Below are positions 33,314 through 42,168 of a stretch of DNA of 64,000 nucleotides, in pieces. Origin of the DNA: Methylohalomonas sp964522485 (lineage in GTDB: Bacteria; Pseudomonadota; Gammaproteobacteria; Methylohalomonadales; Methylohalomonadaceae); contig CAZFUS010000001.1 in the NCBI GenBank assembly GCA_964522485.1, forward strand, positions 1 through 64,000. The letters run 5' to 3'. Both the position numbers and the translations under genes were made by a program. Under the pieces are notes generated by a model. The model saw only the letters and a program-made list of their open reading frames with translations, was not told the origin of the DNA and searched no databases. Every line of letters begins with the position of its first letter. The first letter of the stretch is position 1.

Positions 33314-36300
33314 GCCGGATTAGTCCACTGCAGCCACCGGCGCCGCCTGCGCCGGGACAGACCACTGACTGGGCGCGCCTGCCCGGCAGCAGCCGGGCGC
33401 TGGCCCTGGTCAGGCTGGCGCAGACAGCGGCACGACCGCTGGTGGTGCTGACCCCTGACAGTCTCAGTGGCCAGCGGCTGGTTGAGGAACTGCAGTTTTA
33501 CGAGACTGGGTCTGCCGACATACCCGTCCTGTTTTTTCCGGACTGGGAGACCCTGCCTTATGATGTGTTTTCACCCTATCAGGACATTATCTCCGAGCGC
33601 CTGGCCACCCTTGTCCGCTTACCGGACACGCAGCGCGGAATTCTGGTGGCACCGGTCAGCACGGTTATGCACCGGTTGCCGCCACGCGAATATCTGCAGG
33701 CGCACAGCCTCGACCTGCAGGTTAGCCAGCAGCTCGATCTTACGGCCTTCCGTCAGCGGCTGAACAACAGCGGCTACCGTGTCGTCTCCCAGGTAATGGA
33801 GCACGGAGATGTGGCCGTCCGTGGATCGATCATCGATCTGTATCCGATGGGATCACGTCAGCCACTGCGTATCGATCTGTTTGATGATCAGATTGACAGT
33901 ATCCGGGTTTTCGATCCGGAAACCCAACGATCACTGGAAGTTATCGAGCACGTGCGGATATTGCCGGCACGCGAAGTGCCACTGGTCGATGATGCCATCG
34001 CCCGCTTCCGTGCCGGCTGGCGCACGCGTTTTAGCGGCAATCCGAACAACTGCCCGGTTTACCGGGATGTCAGCCAGGGACTGGCGCCGGCCGGTGTCGA
34101 GTATTATCTGCCACTGTTTTACGAAGAGACCCAGACTCTGTTTGATTACCTGCGCGACGATGCCGTGCTCGTCGAGATCGACGATGTGCCCGGGGCAGCC
34201 GAGGATTTCTGGGCCGACGTCGAATCACGTTATGAGTCCGGCCGCCATGACGTCGAGCGACCGCTGCTGCCACCGGATCAGATGTTCCTTGCACCGGCGG
34301 CACTTGCAGAACGGGCGGCAAACTGCAGTCGTGTGCGTATTCACGCCGTCGGTGGCCCTGACGGTGCTGTGGAATTCGCCACCTCCGTGCCGACGCAGCT
34401 GCCGATCGATGCCCGTGCTGCCAGCCCGCTGGGAATCTTCCAGCGCTTTGTCGACGGTTTCGACGGTCGCCTGTTGCTGGTAGCCGAATCCGGCGGCCGA
34501 CGCGAAACCCTGCTGGAATTACTGAATCATTATGATCTGAATCCGATGCTGGTCGATGACTGGCAGGCCTTTCTCGACAGCCATAGCCGCCTGGCACTGA
34601 CCGTGGCGCCACTGGAGCAGGGTGCGCAGCTGGACGATCCGCGTCTCGCCGTGATCGCCGAGTCGCAATTGTTCGGCGAGCGCGCCCAGCAGCGACGATT
34701 GCGCCGGCGTGCCCAGCGCGACCCTGACAGTATCATCCGTGACCTCACAGAACTGACCGAGGCTGCACCCGTCGTTCATGAGGAGCACGGTGTCGGCCGC
34801 TATACCGGCCTGCAGAAACTGACAGTCAACGGCATCGAGGCGGAATTCATCATGCTGGAGTACGCCGACGGCGACAAACTTTACGTGCCGGTGACAAGTC
34901 TGGACCTTATCAGCCGTTATACGGGTGTCGATCCCGAGCATGCACCGCTGCATAAGCTCGGTAGTGGTCAGTGGGAAAAAGCCCGGCGCAAGGCCGCGCA
35001 GCGGGTACACGACGTTGCTGCCGAACTGCTGGATCTGTATGCCCGCCGCGCGGCGCGCGAGGGAGTGAGTCAGGCCATCGATGATGAAGCCTATCAGGCG
35101 TTCGTGCAGGGCTTCCCGTTCGAGGAAACAGCCGGGCAGGAGGACGCGATTGAAGCAGTACTCGCTGATCTGAAAAGCAGTAAACCCATGGACCGGCTGG
35201 TCTGCGGTGATGCCGGTTTTGGTAAAACCGAGGTAGCGCTGCGTGCGGCCTTTATTGCCGTGCAGAACGGCTATCAGGTTGCGGTGCTGGTGCCAACGAC
35301 CCTGCTGGCCCAGCAGCATTATCAAACGTTCAGGGATCGTCTTGCCGACTGGCCGGTCCAGATCGAATTGCTGTCACGCTTCCGTTCGGCCAAGGAACAC
35401 AATACGTCACTCAAGGCCCTGAAAGAAGGCAGGGGTGACATTGTCATCGGCACGCATAAACTGCTGCAGTCGGGTGTCGAGTACAAGCGGCTGGGCCTGG
35501 TAATTATTGATGAAGAACACCGTTTCGGCGTGCGCCAGAAAGAAAAGATCAAGGCGCTGCGCAGCGATGTCGATATTCTTACACTGACTGCAACGCCCAT
35601 CCCGCGCACACTGAACCTGGCGTTATCGGACCTGCGTGACCTGTCGATCATAGCCACGCCGCCGCAGAAACGTCTTGCCGTGAAAACCTTCGTGCGTGAA
35701 TGGGATGACGGCCTGCTGCGTGAAGCCCTGTTGCGTGAGATCAAGCGTGGCGGTCAGGTGTATTTCCTGCATAACAAAGTCGAAACTATCGATAAGACCG
35801 CCAAACAGATTGAAGATCTCCTGCCCGAAGCGCGCGTTCGCATCGCCCATGGCCAGATGCCGGAAAAGCAGCTGGAACAGGTGATGCTGGATTTCTATCA
35901 TCGGCGCTTCAACGTGCTGGTCTGCACGACCATTGTCGAGACGGGTATCGACGTACCCAGCGCCAATACCATCATCATTAATCGTGCCGATCGTTTCGGA
36001 CTGGCACAGCTTTATCAGTTGCGTGGACGTGTGGGTCGCTCGCATCACCGTGCCTATGCATATTTGATCGTGCCATCGCGCAAGCTTATCAGCGCTGACG
36101 CGGTCAAGCGGCTGGAAGCGATTGAGTCACTGGAAGAACTCGGTATCGGCTTCACACTGGCGACGCACGATCTCGAGATCCGTGGTGCCGGTGAGATTCT
36201 CGGCGAGGAACAAAGCGGTCAGATCCATGAGATCGGTTTTGGTCTTTATATGGAGATGCTCGAGCGTGCCGTGGCCGCGCTGAAGGCAGGCAAGCAGCCG

Positions 36301-36774
36301 CAGCTCGATCGGCCACTGGATACCGGCACCGAGATCAATTTGCATGTGCCGGCACTATTGCCCGAGGACTACCTGCCGGATGTACATGCCCGTCTGATGC
36401 TTTACAAGCGCATAGCAAGCGCCCATGACACTGAAGAATTGAATGACTTGCGTGAGGAAATGATCGACCGTTTCGGTATGCTGCCGACGCCCGCTGCCAA
36501 CCTGTTCCGGCTGACACAGATCAAGCTCAAGGCCAGACCACTGGGCGTACGCCGAATCGATTTGAGCGAACGCGGCGGCCGTATCCAGTTCAATGAACAG
36601 GCTGCCACGATTGATCCGCAGCGATTGGTGAGTCTGTTGAAGCAGCAGCCACAGGCTTATCGATTCGATGGCCCGGATAAATTGCGCATCCTGTCCGAGT
36701 TGCCCGATGTCGACAGCCGGATACAGTTACTGCATGAACTGCTTGATAAACTCACCGTCCGGAATGCTGCCTGA
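33310..36774 (+). CDS. mfd: Transcription-repair coupling factor
   Basis: 1154 residues (E. coli 1148). Removes stalled RNA polymerase and recruits UvrA. The N-terminal UvrB-like modules cover about the first 350 residues (FFPDWETLPYDVFSPY); the RNA polymerase interaction domain lies near 490-560 (VHEEHGVGRYTGLQ); the RecG-like motor has Walker A GDAGFGKTEVALRAAF, the DEEH box (IIDEEHRFGV) and motif VI (QLRGRVGRSHHRAYAYL). The C-terminal TRCF domain is complete. GTG start coupled to pyrF by GTGA; stop overlaps csiV. Confidence 0.99.
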   Translation: MSRISPLQPPAPPAPGQTTDWARLPGSSRALALVRLAQTAARPLVVLTPDSLSGQRLVEELQFYETGSADIPVLFFPDWETLPYDVFSPYQDIISERLATLVRLPDTQRGILVAPVSTVMHRLPPREYLQAHSLDLQVSQQLDLTAFRQRLNNSGYRVVSQVMEHGDVAVRGSIIDLYPMGSRQPLRIDLFDDQIDSIRVFDPETQRSLEVIEHVRILPAREVPLVDDAIARFRAGWRTRFSGNPNNCPVYRDVSQGLAPAGVEYYLPLFYEETQTLFDYLRDDAVLVEIDDVPGAAEDFWADVESRYESGRHDVERPLLPPDQMFLAPAALAERAANCSRVRIHAVGGPDGAVEFATSVPTQLPIDARAASPLGIFQRFVDGFDGRLLLVAESGGRRETLLELLNHYDLNPMLVDDWQAFLDSHSRLALTVAPLEQGAQLDDPRLAVIAESQLFGERAQQRRLRRRAQRDPDSIIRDLTELTEAAPVVHEEHGVGRYTGLQKLTVNGIEAEFIMLEYADGDKLYVPVTSLDLISRYTGVDPEHAPLHKLGSGQWEKARRKAAQRVHDVAAELLDLYARRAAREGVSQAIDDEAYQAFVQGFPFEETAGQEDAIEAVLADLKSSKPMDRLVCGDAGFGKTEVALRAAFIAVQNGYQVAVLVPTTLLAQQHYQTFRDRLADWPVQIELLSRFRSAKEHNTSLKALKEGRGDIVIGTHKLLQSGVEYKRLGLVIIDEEHRFGVRQKEKIKALRSDVDILTLTATPIPRTLNLALSDLRDLSIIATPPQKRLAVKTFVREWDDGLLREALLREIKRGGQVYFLHNKVETIDKTAKQIEDLLPEARVRIAHGQMPEKQLEQVMLDFYHRRFNVLVCTTIVETGIDVPSANTIIINRADRFGLAQLYQLRGRVGRSHHRAYAYLIVPSRKLISADAVKRLEAIESLEELGIGFTLATHDLEIRGAGEILGEEQSGQIHEIGFGLYMEMLERAVAALKAGKQPQLDRPLDTGTEINLHVPALLPEDYLPDVHARLMLYKRIASAHDTEELNDLREEMIDRFGMLPTPAANLFRLTQIKLKARPLGVRRIDLSERGGRIQFNEQAATIDPQRLVSLLKQQPQAYRFDGPDKLRILSELPDVDSRIQLLHELLDKLTVRNAA

Positions 36775-37316
36775 TGACGGCTCAACGCCCGCTGGCTTGC
36801 CTTCTGCTGCTTTTACTGAGCGGTTTCATGCCGGCATCCATGGCACAGGACCGCTATCAGGTTGAGGTGATCGTGTTCGAACACTTGTCTGCGGGCGAAA
36901 CGCGGATCCGGCAGGATCAACGGCCGGACTGGGAAGCGGCGATCCGGCCGGATGATGCGGATACAGACGGTTTTACCGCGGTGTCTTCCAGCGGTTTCAG
37001 AATGGCCGGTGTCTATCGGGTGTTGCGTTCGTCACAGCATTATCGTCCCCTGGTTCACCGGGCCTGGTTACAGGACGGACTGCCAGATGTACGCGCCCAG
37101 CCGGTATTGGTTGCTTCCGATAACGGTCAGATCGAGGGCACGGTCAGGTTACGAAAGACCCGCTATCTGCATGTCGATGTTGACCTGGTTTATCCCATTG
37201 GGACCGATCGTTACGCACGTCTGCAGCAATCGCGACGGCTGAAACTGAAGGAACTGCATTATTTCGATCATCCCCAGTTCGGCGCGATTGTCCAGGTAAC
37301 GCGGGCTGACGGCTGA
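36774..37316 (+). CDS. csiV: CsiV family exported protein
   Basis: 180 residues with a signal peptide (ACLLLLLLSGFMPASMA, cleavage near residue 24). The mature part (RYQVEVIVFEH, RAWLQDGL, KTRYLHVDVDLVY, LKELHYFDHPQFGAIVQV) matches the CsiV family, a periplasmic peptidoglycan-binding protein that works with lytic transglycosylase Csi in Vibrio; the name rests on family likeness and on its usual place after mfd. It starts by TGATG overlap with mfd and is convergent with the phosphorylase gene. Confidence 0.85.
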   Translation: MTAQRPLACLLLLLLSGFMPASMAQDRYQVEVIVFEHLSAGETRIRQDQRPDWEAAIRPDDADTDGFTAVSSSGFRMAGVYRVLRSSQHYRPLVHRAWLQDGLPDVRAQPVLVASDNGQIEGTVRLRKTRYLHVDVDLVYPIGTDRYARLQQSRRLKLKELHYFDHPQFGAIVQVTRADG

Positions 37317-37341
37317 ACAGCGCCTTCTGACGATGACCGCT

Positions 37342-38097
37342 TCAGGCCGGCTCATGCTCCAGCATCGGGATCGCTACCTCCAGCAGTTGCAGGACTTTCT
37401 CCATGCCGGACTCCAGGTTCAGGGCAATGCTTTCCATGGTGATCGCTCCGGGTGAACGGCCCGCTGCCCAGTTGGCGATTACGCAGCAACTGGCGTATTC
37501 CATATCCAGTTCCCGGGCCAGTGCCGCTTCCGGCATACCCGTCATACCGACCAGATCGCAGCCGTCGTGCATCAGACGGTCGATTTCGGCAGCGGTTTCC
37601 AGCCGCGGGCCCTGTGTTGCGCCGTAGGTGCCGGCACCGTAGATTTCCAGCGCTGCATGATCACCGGCCCGAATCAGTAACCGGCGCAGCGGTTCACTGT
37701 AAGGGTGGGTGAAATCGATGTGCGTGACATGGTTCAGGCCGTCTTCGAAAAAGGTATGGCCGCGCCCCCAGGTGTAGTCGATGATCTGATCGGGAATGAC
37801 CAGGCGACCGGGATACATTTCATCAGTAATGCCGCCGACGGCATTAACTGCAATTACTTTGCGAATGTTGTTGGCATACAGCGCCCGGATGTTGGCGCGA
37901 TAGTTCACCTTATGCGGCGGAATAGTATGCGGATTGCCGTGTCGAGGCAGAAACACGAGTTCATGGCCGGCATAATTCCCATAGGTGAGTACGCCGGAAG
38001 GCTCACCATGAGGTGTGTTATAAACCTGCTGACCGGTGATGGTCAGGTCCGGTAATGAAGTCAGTCCCGAGCCGCCGATAATCGCCAGTTGTGTCAT
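37342..38097 (-). CDS. S-methyl-5'-thioinosine phosphorylase
   Basis: 251 residues of the PNP/MTAP family. Phosphate-site GGSGLTS is at 8-14; FLPRHGNPHTIPPHKVNYRAN is the class II signature, and VGMTGMPEAALARELDMEYA surrounds the base and ribose sites. Close members such as Pseudomonas PA3004 prefer methylthioinosine over methylthioadenosine. The presence of mtaD in this window supports that specificity here; a general MTA phosphorylase (mtnP) is the alternative. It follows hpt by 16 nt, and Hpt would use the released hypoxanthine. Confidence 0.88.
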   Translation of the reverse strand: MTQLAIIGGSGLTSLPDLTITGQQVYNTPHGEPSGVLTYGNYAGHELVFLPRHGNPHTIPPHKVNYRANIRALYANNIRKVIAVNAVGGITDEMYPGRLVIPDQIIDYTWGRGHTFFEDGLNHVTHIDFTHPYSEPLRRLLIRAGDHAALEIYGAGTYGATQGPRLETAAEIDRLMHDGCDLVGMTGMPEAALARELDMEYASCCVIANWAAGRSPGAITMESIALNLESGMEKVLQLLEVAIPMLEHEPA

Positions 38098-38113
38098 CCG
38101 TTACTTTACCTCT

Positions 38114-38674
38114 TCAGCTGTCCCTGACTGCGTAGATACCGGTGACGTTGCGCAGATAACTCTTGTAATCCATGCCACAGCCGAATACATACCGGTCAGG
38201 AACTTCGAGACCGGCAAAGTCTGCCTGCCTAAGTCCGGTATCGCGCTTGACCTGCTTGTCGACCAGAACAGCGGTAAAAACCTGGGCCGCTCCGGCCTCG
38301 CTGCAGGCTTTGACAATCGCGGCCAGGGTATGACCCTTGTCCAGTATGTCATCAACGATGAGCACATGGCGCCCGCTCATGTCGCCGGGCGCTTTCAGCC
38401 AGTGTAATTTACCGCCGCGTGTTCGCTTGCGATAGCGAGTGGCGTGGATGTAATCGAGTTGCAGTGGAAAATCGAGATTAGCGAGCAGCCAGGCGGTCGG
38501 TATCAGTCCGCCAATCAGGACACTCAGGATCAACGGGTTGTGCCCGGCCAGCTGATCGTGAATGCTTTCAGCCATGGCTTCAACCGCGGCCTCGACTTGC
38601 GCCTGGTTATAGAGACAATCCGCATCGGATCGGACACGCTCGATTTCCGCCATCTCCACATGCGACTCAAGCAT
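38114..38674 (-). CDS. hpt: Hypoxanthine-guanine phosphoribosyltransferase
   Basis: 186 residues. Makes IMP or GMP from the free base and PRPP. The PRPP motif is VLIVDDILDKGHTLA; LSVLIGGLIPTAWLL and the C-terminal RYVFGCGMDYKSYLRN complete the type I PRTase core. The start at 38674 (MLESHVEMAEIE) has GGAT upstream; an ATG at 38680 is an equal alternative. Both overlap the end of the upstream ATPase gene. It is directly upstream of the thioinosine phosphorylase, forming a base-salvage pair. Confidence 0.94.
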   Translation of the reverse strand: MLESHVEMAEIERVRSDADCLYNQAQVEAAVEAMAESIHDQLAGHNPLILSVLIGGLIPTAWLLANLDFPLQLDYIHATRYRKRTRGGKLHWLKAPGDMSGRHVLIVDDILDKGHTLAAIVKACSEAGAAQVFTAVLVDKQVKRDTGLRQADFAGLEVPDRYVFGCGMDYKSYLRNVTGIYAVRDS

Positions 38675-39539
38675 GATCATTATCCAGACGTGTGCGCCCG
38701 GCCCAGTCACGTGCAAACTGCCAGGCCGAACGACCGCTGCGTGAGCCGTGCTCCAGTGCCCAGCGCAGCGCCTGCCGCCTGGTTTCTTCACTTGAATTCA
38801 TCACGCCGAAATGTTGCAGCCAGTGATCCACGATGTAGAGATAATCGTCCTGCGAAAACGGATGAAAGGCGAGCCACAGTCCAAAGCGCTCGGACAAGGA
38901 TATTTTTTCCTCCACGGCCTCGCCGTGATGCAGTTCACCATCGATAATGGCGCTGTCTTGATTATCTCGCTGGTATTCCGGAATCAAATGCCGGCGGTTG
39001 GATGTAGCATAAACCAGCAGATTGTCGGGTATACGATCAAGACTGCCATCCAGCATGACTTTCAGCGATTTATAGCCGGAGTCGTTCGCTTCGAACGACA
39101 GATCATCACAATAAATAACATAGCGATGTTCCGTGTCAGGTAGGTGATCCAGAATATCTGGCAGGTCGTCCAGATCCGATTTCTGAACTTCTATAAGTCG
39201 CAGTCCCGTATCAGCATAGTCGTGCAGCAGCGCTTTCAGAAGCGAGGATTTACCGGTACCGCGCGGCCCCCACAGCAGCGCATTGTTGGCAGGCAATCCG
39301 GCCAGGAACTGGCACGTATTGCGCACCAGGGCCGTTTTCTGGCGCTCGATGCACAACAGATCGTCCAGCCTGATGGGGGCAATCCGGCTGACAGGCTGCA
39401 GATAGCCACGGTAGCCCCGATGTATCCAGCGGTAGGCGGGAGCCTCGCCGGTTGCCGGTGGAGGTGCCTGTGGTAGCAGGTTTTCAATGCGATCGAGCAG
39501 GGCATTGGCCCGGGTCATGAACTTGTCTTGTTCGGACAT
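38667..39539 (-). CDS. AAA-type ATPase, DUF815 family
   Basis: 290 residues. Walker A GPRGTGKSS and Walker B RYVIYCDDLSFE are clear, followed by sensor 1 (NLLVYATSNRRHLIPE) and a conserved SERFGLWLAFHPFSQDDYL region typical of DUF815. The cellular role of this family is unknown. The start MSEQDKFM is preferred to an in-frame start at 39689, which would overlap the divergent nfeD gene. Its 3' end overlaps hpt, so they are co-transcribed, but I see no functional link. Confidence 0.9.
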   Translation of the reverse strand: MSEQDKFMTRANALLDRIENLLPQAPPPATGEAPAYRWIHRGYRGYLQPVSRIAPIRLDDLLCIERQKTALVRNTCQFLAGLPANNALLWGPRGTGKSSLLKALLHDYADTGLRLIEVQKSDLDDLPDILDHLPDTEHRYVIYCDDLSFEANDSGYKSLKVMLDGSLDRIPDNLLVYATSNRRHLIPEYQRDNQDSAIIDGELHHGEAVEEKISLSERFGLWLAFHPFSQDDYLYIVDHWLQHFGVMNSSEETRRQALRWALEHGSRSGRSAWQFARDWAGRTRLDNDHA

Positions 39540-39659
39540 TACCACGGATTCATCCGGTTGGCAGAACAAGATTGAAACTCTAACGAATTTTCCCGGGTAC
39601 CGGAATAGTCGTCTGCCGCTGGCGCTTTTCACCGGTACACGCGTTACACTAGGAACTGC

Positions 39660-41144
39660 ATGTATAACAACCGATTTCAATCGATTCAACTACGCTGGCT
39701 GGTATGGTTCGGCCTGCTGCTGAGTGGCGCCGTTCTGGCTGTGGCAGAAGATACAGAGCCGCAGGCCGGTGAACGGCAACTGGCCGTTGAACTGCGGGTG
39801 GCGGACGCGATCGGTCCGGCCATCAGCGATTACATCCAGCGGGGTCTGGACAAAGCTGTCGAGCGGGACGCCGATCTGGTGATCATCAAACTCGACACTC
39901 CCGGCGGTCTGGATAACAGCATGCGCGTGATCAATCAGGCCTTGATCGATTCAGCTGTGCCGGTAGTGATGTATGTCTATCCGTCGGGTGCACGTGCCGC
40001 CAGTGCAGGCACTTACATGCTGTATGCCGCCCATGTTGCAGCCATGGCGCCGGGTACCAATCTGGGTGCAGCCACGCCGGTGCAGATGGGTGGTGGTGGT
40101 TTCCCGGGGATGGAAGAACCCGAAAGGGACAAAAGCGATAAAGACAAAACGGACGAAAAGGACGAAAAGAACGAAAAGAATGAAGAAACCGACGCTGACA
40201 AATTGGATCAGGGCCAGGACAAGGAAAAAAGTGCCCCGCAGCCGGGTACAGACGCCATGAGTAAAAAGATGGTCAACGACGCCGTCGCCTATATTCGCAG
40301 TTTGGCTGAACTGCGTGGTCGAAACGCTGACTGGGCCGAAAAGGCAGTTCGCGAAGCAGCCAGCCTCTCGGCAGGAGAGGCCGAAAAGCAGGGTGTTATC
40401 GACCTTGTAGCTGAAGACGTTGAGGCATTGCTAGCGGCGATTGACGGTTATGAGGTCAAGGTACATGAGCGGAAGATCGTGTTAGCCACCGGCGATATGC
40501 AGGTCGAGGTTATTGAGCCTGACTGGCGCACCGAGCTGCTTGCCGTGATTACCAATCCCAACATTGTCTATCTTCTGATGCTGCTGGGTTTCTACGGCCT
40601 GATCTTCGAGCTGGCCAATCCAGGCAGTATTCTGCCGGGTGTGATCGGCGCCATCAGCCTGATTCTGGCACTGTATGCTGTTCAGGTTCTGCCGGTGAAC
40701 TATGCCGGTCTGGCGCTGATTATTCTGGGCATCGCCTTCATGGCGGGTGAACTGTTCATGCCCAGTTTCGGTGCATTGGGTATCGGTGGTCTTATAGCCT
40801 TCGTGTTCGGCTCGATCATTTTGTTTGAGACCGAAGGGACCGGCTATGAGATTTCGATTTGGCTGATCGGTGCCACCGCCGTAACAACCGCGGTATTGAT
40901 GATGTTCGCACTGGGACTGGTATTGCGCTCTCACCGTCGCAAGGTCGTGACGGGTGCCGAGGAAATGATCGGCAGTCAGGGCCGGGCGCTGGAGGATTTT
41001 GACGACGAAGGCCGGGTGTTCGTGCACGGCGAGACCTGGCGCTGCCGTACTCGCCGGCCCGTGCGTGCCGGTGACAATATACGTGTCATCAGCCGGCACG
41101 GGCTGATGCTGGAAGTCGAGCCTTACGAAAGCGAGGAGAAATAA
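39660..41144 (+). CDS. NfeD family membrane serine protease (ClpP class)
   Basis: 494 residues. A signal or anchor segment (LVWFGLLLSGAVLAV), then a ClpP-like protease domain with nucleophile Ser115 in GARAASAGTYM and a likely catalytic Lys at 202 or 203 in MSKKMVNDAVAYI, then about four membrane helices (ILPGVIGAISLILALYAV onward) and a C-terminal NfeD OB-fold (about 430-490). A highly charged Asp/Glu/Lys stretch at about 152-192 interrupts the protease domain just before the Lys. The slipin gene follows with 1 nt between them, the standard NfeD-stomatin operon; such pairs are thought to cleave stomatin tails in the membrane. Confidence 0.93.
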   Translation: MYNNRFQSIQLRWLVWFGLLLSGAVLAVAEDTEPQAGERQLAVELRVADAIGPAISDYIQRGLDKAVERDADLVIIKLDTPGGLDNSMRVINQALIDSAVPVVMYVYPSGARAASAGTYMLYAAHVAAMAPGTNLGAATPVQMGGGGFPGMEEPERDKSDKDKTDEKDEKNEKNEETDADKLDQGQDKEKSAPQPGTDAMSKKMVNDAVAYIRSLAELRGRNADWAEKAVREAASLSAGEAEKQGVIDLVAEDVEALLAAIDGYEVKVHERKIVLATGDMQVEVIEPDWRTELLAVITNPNIVYLLMLLGFYGLIFELANPGSILPGVIGAISLILALYAVQVLPVNYAGLALIILGIAFMAGELFMPSFGALGIGGLIAFVFGSIILFETEGTGYEISIWLIGATAVTTAVLMMFALGLVLRSHRRKVVTGAEEMIGSQGRALEDFDDEGRVFVHGETWRCRTRRPVRAGDNIRVISRHGLMLEVEPYESEEK

Positions 41145-41145
41145 C

Positions 41146-41910
41146 ATGCCAATTGCAACGTTTCTTGTAGCTATTGTTCTGATATTCATCTGGTGGGCAA
41201 TTTTTATCCTGCGCGAATATGAACGCGGTGTCGTATTCACGCTCGGACGTTTCACCTCGGTTAAAGGTCCCGGATTGATTATCATATTTCCTATTATCCA
41301 GCAGATGGAAAAGGTCGATTTACGCATCATCACCATGGATGTTCCCAGTCAGGATGTCATTTCGCAGGATAATGTCTCGGTGAAGGTGAATGCGGTGTTG
41401 TATTTCCGGGTGATTGATCCGGAACGCGCCATCATCCAGATCGAGAATTATCATGTGGCGACCAGCCAACTGGCGCAGACCACATTGAGGTCGGTACTCG
41501 GCAAGCACGAACTGGATGAGATGCTGTCGGAACGCGATAAGCTGAATGCCGATATTCAGCAAATCCTCGACGAGCAGACCGATGCCTGGGGCATCAAAGT
41601 GTCGACAGTCGAGATTAAGCATGTCGATATCGACGAGAGCATGATCCGTGCCATCGCCCGCCAGGCTGAAGCCGAACGCGAACGCCGTGCGCGGGTGATC
41701 AATGCCGAGGGTGAATACCAGGCTGCGGAAAAGATCATGCAGGCTGCCGAGGTACTGGGCCGCAGCCCCCAGGCCATGCAGATACGTTACATGCAGACCC
41801 TGGCCCAGATCGCCAGTGATAAGAGTTCCGTGATCGCCTTCCCGTTACCCCTGGACATGATCAAACCTTTGCTCGATCTGAGCCAGCGGGTGAATAAGGG
41901 AAGCGAATAA
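41146..41910 (+). CDS. Slipin (stomatin/SPFH family)
   Basis: 254 residues. One N-terminal membrane helix (ATFLVAIVLIFIWWAIFIL), then an SPFH domain (EYERGVVFTLGRFTSVKGPGL, ALRS-type helix LRSVLGKHELDEMLSERDKLN) and a coiled C-terminal part (ARQAEAERERRARVINAEGE). Slipins form oligomers in membrane microdomains. Encoded 1 nt after the NfeD protease, its usual partner and probable modifier. Confidence 0.94.
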   Translation: MPIATFLVAIVLIFIWWAIFILREYERGVVFTLGRFTSVKGPGLIIIFPIIQQMEKVDLRIITMDVPSQDVISQDNVSVKVNAVLYFRVIDPERAIIQIENYHVATSQLAQTTLRSVLGKHELDEMLSERDKLNADIQQILDEQTDAWGIKVSTVEIKHVDIDESMIRAIARQAEAERERRARVINAEGEYQAAEKIMQAAEVLGRSPQAMQIRYMQTLAQIASDKSSVIAFPLPLDMIKPLLDLSQRVNKGSE

Positions 41911-41976
41911 TAATCCTAATTAAATCATAGGGTTGTAGTGTAATCGTGGCTGTAGCCGACGGCTGGTTCCAGCAGG

Positions 41977-42000
41977 CCGGCGCCTGGCCGGATGGTTTTT
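41977..42000 (+). terminator. Probable terminator after the slipin gene
   Basis: A 5-bp GC stem CCGGC-GCCTG-GCCGG (41977-41991) is followed by ATGG and five T. The stem is short, so efficiency is uncertain. The remaining gap up to glyA (42169) shows no riboswitch that I recognise. Confidence 0.4.
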
Positions 42001-42168
42001 AATCGCTTCGATGCAAGGGCATCGGTATTTTGCTAATCTGCCGCCTTTGGCGAGCCTGCGCGCTCGTCAAAAATGCAATGTGGCTGCAGATATAACAGCC
42101 AGGCAAGCCAAACCGGAACCCGGCAGAGTTCGTGCAATAACAATATCACTACTGAAGAGAGGAATAAG

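Noticed and set aside
41911..42168. Glycine or other riboswitch before glyA
   Set aside because: No tandem aptamer motifs seen; only a short terminator-like hairpin is supported.
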